A stretch of 10,895 nt of DNA from DASQDT01 sp036380435 (GTDB lineage: Bacteria; Acidobacteriota; Blastocatellia; Pyrinomonadales; Pyrinomonadaceae). Below, one piece after another: positions 6,957 to 10,895 of this stretch. The stretch is from contig DASVES010000469.1 in the NCBI GenBank assembly GCA_036380435.1, forward strand, positions 1 to 10,895, read 5' to 3'. The notes beneath the pieces were generated by a model. The model was not told the origin of the DNA. It worked only from the letters and a program-made list of their open reading frames with translations, and ran no database searches. Within the stretch, counting starts at the first letter, position 1, and every line of letters starts with the position of its first letter. The translations under genes were made by a program, and so were the position numbers.

Positions 6957-7961
6957 ATGATGCGACTTCCTAAATTCTCCTACCTCGCCCCGCGCACGGT
7001 GGGGGACGCGGTGAGGATGATGGGCGATGCGGGGCCGGCGGGGCAGTTCGTCGCGGGCGGGACGGACTTGTATCCGAACATGAAGCGGCGGCAGCAGACG
7101 CCGCGTGTGGTCGTCTCGGTCGGGCGCATCTCGGAGCTTCAGAAGATCGAGGGCGACGGGAAATCCGGCGTGCGTATCGGCGCGGGCGTGAGCCTGACGG
7201 AGATCGTCGAGCACCCGTTGATTAACCGCGACTATCCGGCCGTGGCGCACGCGGCGCGGACAATCTCGACGCCGACGCTACGGAACATGGGCACCGTCGG
7301 CGGGAACCTCCTGCTCGACACGCGTTGCAATTACTACGACCAGAATTACGAGTGGCGGCGCGCCATCAACTTCTGTTTGAAGAAGGACGGGGACATCTGC
7401 TGGGTCGCGCCCGGCAGCTCGAAGTGCTGGGCCGTGCAGTCGGCCGACCTCGTGCCGTTGATGGTCGCCATCGGCGCGCAGGTGCGTTTAGTCTCGACCG
7501 TCGGCGACCGGCTCGTCTCGGCCAGGGGGCTTTACAACGACGACGGCATCGACTACCTGCACAAGCGCCCCGAGGAGCTGCTCACGGAGATACACCTCCC
7601 CCCGGTGAACGGCCATCGCGCAATCTATAAGAAGCTGCGGCGGCGCGGCGCGTTCGACTTCCCCGTCCTTGGCGTGGCCGTCTCGCTCGACGTGGCGCGG
7701 GACGGCACGGTGACGGACGCAAAGGTCATCCTCGGCGGCATCGCCCCGGCGCCGATGGAGGTGGAGGCCGCGGGACAGGCGCTCGTCGGCGGGCCGCTCG
7801 ACGCGGAGCGCATCGAGCGCGCGGCCGAAGCCGCATACGTCCGCGCCCGCCCGCTCGACAACACCGACCACCTGATGAACTACCGCAAGCAGATGGCGCG
7901 TCCCTTCGTCCGCCGCGCGCTCGAAGAACTGCGGCAAGGGATGAGGGTCATGCAGGGATGA
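6957..7961 (+). CDS. hcrB: FAD-binding subunit with [4Fe-4S] loop, 4-hydroxybenzoyl-CoA reductase beta-like
   Basis: The 334-residue flavoprotein of the CO dehydrogenase/xanthine dehydrogenase FAD family would link the electron partner to the 2Fe-2S subunit. Motifs: N-terminal LPKFSYLAPRTVGDAV, FAD loops AGGTD (33-37) and TVGGN (113-117), and a C-terminal CODH-type domain. An insertion holds Cys124, Cys140, Cys148 and Cys157, spaced 16/8/9. That is the spacing I recall for the [4Fe-4S] ligands (122, 138, 146, 155) of Thauera HcrB, and the context also resembles it (DTRCNYY, FCLKKDGDICWVAPGSSKCWAV). Ordinary xanthine dehydrogenase FAD subunits lack this loop. ATG 6960 may be the true start (MRLPKF), and no clear ribosome-binding site is seen. 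The stop TGA (7959-7961) is part of a heptamer repeat. Low-potential electron input, such as ferredoxin, is expected, but no ferredoxin gene is nearby. Confidence 0.9.
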   Translation: MMRLPKFSYLAPRTVGDAVRMMGDAGPAGQFVAGGTDLYPNMKRRQQTPRVVVSVGRISELQKIEGDGKSGVRIGAGVSLTEIVEHPLINRDYPAVAHAARTISTPTLRNMGTVGGNLLLDTRCNYYDQNYEWRRAINFCLKKDGDICWVAPGSSKCWAVQSADLVPLMVAIGAQVRLVSTVGDRLVSARGLYNDDGIDYLHKRPEELLTEIHLPPVNGHRAIYKKLRRRGAFDFPVLGVAVSLDVARDGTVTDAKVILGGIAPAPMEVEAAGQALVGGPLDAERIERAAEAAYVRARPLDNTDHLMNYRKQMARPFVRRALEELRQGMRVMQG

Positions 7962-8046
7962 GGGATGAGGGATGAGGGATGAAGAAGAACCGCTCAACGG
8001 GTTGAGTGATTCAGCCCCTCATCCCTCATCCCTCATCCCTCATCCC
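7955..8046. repeat. GGGATGA heptamer hairpin at the hcrB/mocA junction
   Basis: Four perfect GGGATGA units (7955-7982) face four perfect TCATCCC units (8019-8046), giving a 28-bp stem, or 29 with A7954-T8047, and a 36-nt loop. The loop holds a small internal stem, CTCAA/TTGAG. The first unit supplies the stop of the FAD-subunit gene, and the third contains the ATG at 7972 used for the mocA-like frame. The right arm is inside that frame and encodes Pro-His-Pro-Ser-type residues. Confidence 0.92.
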
Positions 8047-8670
8047 TCGCTCTCCGCCATCCTTCTCGCCGCCGGGCGCTCGCGACGCATGGGGGCGTTC
8101 AAGCCGCTGCTGCCGTTCGGCGAGGTGACGGTGGTTGAAAGATGTGTGTCGGTGCTGCGTGAAGGCGGGGCCAATGACGTCGTCGTCGTCGTCGGGCATC
8201 GCGCGGAAGAGGTGAGGGCGGGACTGGCGCATCTGCCGTTCGTGCGGTTCGCGTTCAACGAGGACGCGGAAAGCGAGATGGGCGTGTCGGTGGCGCGGGG
8301 CGTCGAGTCTCTTTCCGAACAGACGGAGGCGGTGCTGGTCGCGCTCGTGGATCAGCCGGCGGTGCCGGCGGCGGTCGTTCGGGAAATCGTCGGGGCGCGC
8401 GAGGAGTCGAAGGCGCGGCTCGTCGTGCCCACGTGGGAGGGGCGGGGCGGGCATCCCGTCTTAATCGACCTCCGGTTCCGCGACGAACTCCTGAGTCTCG
8501 ACCCGGCCGTGGGCCTGCGCGCACTCTTCGACGCGCACCGCGCCGAGGTCTTGCGCCTCGGCGTCGGCTCGCCGTATGTTGTCCGCGACATGGACACTTG
8601 GGAGGAGTATTGCGCGCTGCACGCGGAGGTGTTGGGCCGCCCGCCCGACGCTCGACAGGTCGGGGAATGA
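7972..8670 (+). CDS. mocA: MocA-type molybdopterin cytidylyltransferase (NTP-transferase fold)
   Basis: The 232-residue product is predicted to transfer CMP from CTP onto Mo-molybdopterin, making the dinucleotide cofactor of xanthine-oxidase-family enzymes. Marks: LLAAGRSRRMG with Lys44 (31-44) for nucleotide binding, DQPAV (127-131) for metal/catalysis, GGHPVLI (159-165), and a DMDTWEEY end motif (206-213). The related MobA (GTP) and CoxC-like groups are alternatives; the neighbouring hydroxylase genes favour MocA. The start is uncertain: ATG 7972 lies inside the heptamer repeat, with AGGG 7 nt upstream, and TTG 8002 is an alternative. The first ~27 residues up to SLSAILLAAG are repeat-encoded or loop-encoded and absent from the usual family core. 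The hairpin could mask this start in mRNA, limiting expression or coupling it to the upstream gene. Confidence 0.85.
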   Translation: MRDEEEPLNGLSDSAPHPSSLIPHPSLSAILLAAGRSRRMGAFKPLLPFGEVTVVERCVSVLREGGANDVVVVVGHRAEEVRAGLAHLPFVRFAFNEDAESEMGVSVARGVESLSEQTEAVLVALVDQPAVPAAVVREIVGAREESKARLVVPTWEGRGGHPVLIDLRFRDELLSLDPAVGLRALFDAHRAEVLRLGVGSPYVVRDMDTWEEYCALHAEVLGRPPDARQVGE

Positions 8671-8788
8671 CAGTTTTCGCGGCCCACTTCGTACCGCTTC
8701 CATCCAACTATTCTTTTTGACAGCACATCAAAGATTCGCACGGGCCGAATCCCCGCACGCGGACGCGGCAGGCTCGGAGGAGACGTAG

Positions 8789-9358
8789 ATGCTGAATATT
8801 ATCCCCCGTTTGAAGAAATTGACCGTGGCGCTCATCTTCGCGCTGGCCCTTGCGGCGGGCGCGGCCCCGACCGTCAGCGTGGCGACGACGCGCGCGGGCG
8901 AGCAGTTGAACTTTTCTTTGCGGACGACCGAGGGCGGCGCCATCTCTTCGGAGATGCTGCGCGGCGATGTGGTCGTGCTCGCCTTCGGGGCCTCCTGGCT
9001 GCCGCTCTCGCGCGAGCAGGTGAAGGGCGTGCAGGAGTTGGCCGACCGCTATGCCGACCGCGATTTGAGAGTCTACTGGGTGAGCACTGACTCCGACTCG
9101 CCGAAGTCGAAGAACTACGCGTCGGACGAACAGCTACGCGACTTCGCCCGCAAGAACAAACTGAAGATCGCCGTCCTGCGCGACCCCGACGGCGCGCTCT
9201 TCAAGCGCGTGGGCGTGCGCGGCAACCAGCTCCCGGCCGTCGTCATCCTCGACCGCGAGGGCAGCGTCCACGGCGAGCCAATCGCCGGCATCGACCCGAG
9301 GGGCGGCCTCGCCGGCCAGCTCTCGGGGCCGCTCAACACATTGCTCGGCACACAGTAA
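8789..9358 (+). CDS. Exported TlpA/redoxin-fold protein lacking all cysteines
   Basis: The 189-residue product has a signal peptide (PRLKKLTVALIFALALAAGAAP, residues 6-27) and a thioredoxin-like domain of the AhpC-TSA/TlpA type. The order is normal: LRGDVVVLAFGASW, then a helix, RVYWVSTDSDS, a helix, KIAVLRDPDGALFKRVGV, cis-Pro-like QLPAVVILDREG, and a C-terminal helix. At the active site, where TlpA has WCPPC, this protein has W70-L-P-L-S74, and no cysteine occurs anywhere. Thiol-disulfide exchange is therefore not possible by the usual route; a binding, chaperone or otherwise non-redox role is an inference. GGAGGAG lies 6 nt before ATG 8789, a strong ribosome-binding site. It is 118 nt from the mocA-like gene, and no convincing promoter pair was found in that gap. 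Confidence 0.85.
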   Translation: MLNIIPRLKKLTVALIFALALAAGAAPTVSVATTRAGEQLNFSLRTTEGGAISSEMLRGDVVVLAFGASWLPLSREQVKGVQELADRYADRDLRVYWVSTDSDSPKSKNYASDEQLRDFARKNKLKIAVLRDPDGALFKRVGVRGNQLPAVVILDREGSVHGEPIAGIDPRGGLAGQLSGPLNTLLGTQ

Positions 9359-9423
9359 TTCTCATCCACTCAGTTTACCGAACGTTTATCACAGTCATCA
9401 GTTGAGTGGTTAGTAAGGCAGAC

Positions 9424-9515
9424 TCACCGCAAAGGCGCAGAGGACGCATAGTTAGCGCAGAGAAGAAGCATCAAGCCTCTGCGTTAACTATGCGTCCTCT
9501 GTGCCTTTGCGGTGA
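9424..9515. repeat. 39-bp near-perfect hairpin between convergent genes
   Basis: The left arm 9424-9462 pairs with 9477-9515 across a 14-nt loop. There are 37 Watson-Crick pairs and two positions that become G-U pairs in the + strand RNA. The left arm contains four CGCANAG heptamers (9428-9434, 9436-9442, 9445-9451, 9456-9462) with 1, 2 and 4-nt spacers. It sits between the redoxin-like gene (ends 9358) and the Maf gene on the other strand (ends 9550), a natural place for a bidirectional transcription end. Similar CGCAAAGG/CGCAGAGG repeats are, as I recall, scattered in many bacterial genomes. Confidence 0.9.
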
Positions 9516-9549
9516 ATCTATTTCCCTCTGACTCAAGTAATCATCGCCC

Positions 9550-10191
9550 TCACGCTGCCGGGGCGTCGCCCTCGGACTCGCGGACGAGTCTGTAGACGAG
9601 CCTCACGGGCAGGCCGACGACGTTCCAGAAGTCGCCCTCGATGCCTTCGATGAAGAGCGCGGCGCGGCCCTGTATGGCGTAGGCTCCGGCCTTGTCCGCC
9701 GGCTCGCCCGTGCGGACATACTCGTCGATCTCTGCTTCCGACAACTCGCCGAAGCGCACGCGCGTCTGCTCGTGCCCGACGACGCATCGGCCCGACTCGG
9801 CGCGCACCAGCGCCACACCTGTCAAGACCTCGTGCCAACGACCGCCGAGAGCGCGCAGCATCCGGCGCGCGTCCGACGCGTCGCGCGGCTTGCCGAGCAC
9901 CTCGCCGTCTAAGACGACTACCGTGTCCGCGCCGAGCACAAGCCCGAACAGGCGCGTGCGGGCGACGGCCTCGGCCTTCGCGCGCGCGAGCCGCCGGACG
10001 TAGGCGACCGCTTCCTCGCCCTCTCGCCGCGACTCGTCCACGTCGGCCGGACTCGCCTCGAAGGGCCAGCCGACCGCGCGCAAAATCTCCGCCCGGCGCG
10101 GGCTTGCCGACGCCAGCACCAGCGGCTCCAAACCGACCGGCCCCACCCCGCCCACGCGGCCCGTCGCTTGAGGCGTCTGCTCGTTATCCAT
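9550..10191 (-). CDS. maf: Maf-family nucleoside triphosphate pyrophosphatase
   Basis: The roughly 213-residue cytosolic enzyme hydrolyses nucleoside triphosphates, probably dTTP/UTP and modified pyrimidines, to the monophosphate and pyrophosphate (house-cleaning). Motifs counted from the chosen start: ASASPRR (27-33), GADTVV with Asp89 (87-92), LGKP (99-102), KAGAYAIQG (167-175) and GDFWNVVGLP at the C-terminus. The KAGAYAIQG segment favours the YhdE/Maf dTTP-UTP subgroup over the YceF m7GTP subgroup. ATG 10191 is chosen because GGGGAG lies 4 nt upstream; an ATG four codons earlier (10203) overlaps that site. The first ~20 residues are Gly/Val-rich and not conserved. It is transcribed toward the 9424-9515 hairpin and divergently from the DUF721 gene. 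Confidence 0.93.
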   Translation of the reverse strand: MDNEQTPQATGRVGGVGPVGLEPLVLASASPRRAEILRAVGWPFEASPADVDESRREGEEAVAYVRRLARAKAEAVARTRLFGLVLGADTVVVLDGEVLGKPRDASDARRMLRALGGRWHEVLTGVALVRAESGRCVVGHEQTRVRFGELSEAEIDEYVRTGEPADKAGAYAIQGRAALFIEGIEGDFWNVVGLPVRLVYRLVRESEGDAPAA

Positions 10192-10234
10192 TACACTCCC
10201 CATTCGATTGCGGATTCTATAGCAGTCAGTCGTC

Positions 10235-10266
10235 AGCTAAAAGCTGAAAGCTAATCGCTGAAAGCT
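10235..10266. repeat. AGCTRAA heptamer array upstream of the DUF721 gene
   Basis: Four heptamers in phase, AGCTAAA, AGCTGAA, AGCTAAT and CGCTGAA (10235-10262), are followed by AGCT (10263-10266). Each AGCT is itself a 4-base palindrome, so the array folds only weakly. It fills the space between the divergent Maf and DUF721 starts and ends 5 nt before ATG 10272, taking the place where a ribosome-binding site would be. Confidence 0.8.
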
Positions 10267-10271
10267 CTTTC

Positions 10272-10760
10272 ATGGACGATCTCTTTCGAGCGATGCCGAA
10301 ACTCCTGCGGGCGGCCGGGGAGTCGGAGGAGGTGTTTGAGGCGGCGGCCTGCGCGGCCTGGCGCCGGGTGGCCGGCGAGGGCGTGCGGGGTCTGGCCGTC
10401 CCCTTCCGCCTCTACCGCAAGACGCTCGTCGTGGCCGTCACGGACGCGACCTGGCAGAAGCAGCTCGAGGCCATCAGCCCGCAACTCATCTTCCGCCTCA
10501 ACTCCCTGCTCGGGCAGGCGATTGTGACGTACATTGAGTTTCGCATCGACCCGCAGACCGTCCGCCGCGAGCGCGCGCGCCTGCGGGCGCAGGAAGGCCC
10601 CGCCGCCGCCGCAACCACCGAGGCCCACGAGGAACACGCCCTCCAGAGCGCCGGCGTTGACCTCCAAAGGGCTGCCGCCGCCATCAGCGACGAAGCCCTG
10701 CGCCGCCGCTTCCTCGTCGCCGCCGGTCTCTACATCGACGCGCAGGAGAACAGAAAGTGA
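10272..10760 (+). CDS. DUF721/DciA-like protein
   Basis: The 162-residue product has an N-terminal domain (about 8-100) with the DUF721 pattern: a helix with conserved AAWRRVAGEGVRG, then VPFRLYRKTLVVAVTDATWQKQL, then LNSLLGQAIVTYIEFRI. DciA of this family loads or regulates the replicative DNA helicase in bacteria without DnaC; assignment to that role is inference from the family. The C-terminal third is Ala/Arg/Glu-rich and probably disordered or helical, with a second helix near ISDEALRRRFLVAAGLYI. ATG 10272 has no Shine-Dalgarno because the heptamer array abuts it, so leaderless or unusual initiation is possible. A long heptamer hairpin begins two bases after its stop codon. Confidence 0.8.
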   Translation: MDDLFRAMPKLLRAAGESEEVFEAAACAAWRRVAGEGVRGLAVPFRLYRKTLVVAVTDATWQKQLEAISPQLIFRLNSLLGQAIVTYIEFRIDPQTVRRERARLRAQEGPAAAATTEAHEEHALQSAGVDLQRAAAAISDEALRRRFLVAAGLYIDAQENRK

Positions 10761-10761
10761 G

Positions 10762-10856
10762 AAGCAGTGAGCAGTAAGCAGTAGGCGCCCCGCGAAGCTC
10801 GCCGCTCACCATCGAACTTGTTTTTACTGCTTACTGCTCACTGCTTACTGCTTACT
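10762..10856. repeat. AGCAGTR heptamer hairpin
   Basis: The left arm holds AGCAGTG, AGCAGTA, AGCAGTA (10763-10783); the right arm runs TACTGCT, TACTGCT, CACTGCT, TACTGCT, TACT (10825-10856). Bases 10762-10783 pair perfectly with 10825-10846 (22 bp) across a 41-nt GC-rich loop. The right side carries one more heptamer than the left. It fills the gap between the DUF721 gene and the next start. Confidence 0.9.
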
Positions 10857-10866
10857 ACTTGAGCTT

Positions 10867-10895
10867 ATGCCCATCACCGAAGACGACGTTAAGAA
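10867..10895 (+). CDS. gatC: Start of a probable GatC (Asp/Glu-tRNA amidotransferase subunit C), partial
   Basis: ATG 10867 opens a frame reading MPITEDDVK to the right edge, with no stop. This resembles the conserved GatC beginning (M-x-[IL]-T-x-[ED]-[ED]-V). Only nine codons are visible, so the call is a suggestion. GatC would be the small subunit of the GatCAB amidotransferase, which converts Glu-tRNA(Gln) or Asp-tRNA(Asn). No good ribosome-binding site is seen; the region just upstream is the arm of the heptamer hairpin. Confidence 0.45.

Noticed and set aside
8717..8745. TTGACA at 8717-8722 as the -35 box of a promoter for the redoxin-like gene
   Set aside because: No acceptable -10 hexamer occurs 16-18 nt downstream; the stretch at that distance is acgggc.
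9366..9409. CCACTCA/TGAGTGG inverted pair after the redoxin-like gene
   Set aside because: Only 7 bp with a 30-nt loop; too weak to separate from chance, and the strong hairpin follows at 9424.

Overview
The window looks like a piece of chromosome from a GC-rich bacterium. The best guess is an Acidobacteriota member of the Blastocatellia type. This rests on the base composition, secreted TPR proteins with Ala/Pro-rich linkers, and intergenic heptamer repeats folded into long hairpins. The lineage is an inference from style, not a demonstrated assignment. Nearly all genes are on the + strand; only the Maf-type gene (9550-10191) is on the - strand.

Layout. Positions 3-146 hold the 3' end of an unidentified gene. 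Positions 192-2389 carry two tandem paralogues encoding exported proteins: a short helical module (one copy in the first, two in the second), a TPR-like segment and a beta-rich, possibly PH/GRAM-like C-terminal domain. A 33-bp perfect hairpin (2404-2488) separates them from a molybdenum hydroxylase cluster: 2Fe-2S subunit (2655-3188), molybdopterin subunit (3163-5664) and FAD subunit (6957-7961), followed by a MocA-type molybdopterin cytidylyltransferase (7972-8670). The FAD subunit has four cysteines in the 16/8/9 spacing of the extra [4Fe-4S] loop of 4-hydroxybenzoyl-CoA reductase. The complex is therefore HBCR-like rather than an ordinary xanthine dehydrogenase. However, the usual catalytic Glu of the Mo subunit appears to be Gln (residue 751), so the substrate is open.

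The cluster is interrupted at 5665-6956 by an accessory island: a DUF6883-like/DUF4926-like gene pair, then a diverged duplicate of the last 21 codons of the Mo-subunit gene (6253-6315), then an AT-richer PD-(D/E)XK nuclease-like gene. The duplicated tail suggests that cassettes have landed at the 3' end of hcrA while leaving it an intact end. This is the most unusual structure in the window.

Downstream come an exported TlpA/redoxin-fold protein with no cysteine at all (8789-9358), a long hairpin between convergent genes, a Maf nucleotide pyrophosphatase, a DUF721/DciA-like protein (10272-10760), another heptamer hairpin, and the first codons of a probable gatC (10867 to the edge).

Functionally, the Mo hydroxylase subunits and MocA make a coherent unit, since MocA makes the cytosine dinucleotide cofactor used by this enzyme family. 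The hairpins sit in gaps between genes. One of them (7955-8046) supplies both the stop codon of the FAD subunit and the annotated start of mocA. No RNA gene, CRISPR array, insertion sequence or integrase was seen, and no gene-free stretch exceeds 300 bases.
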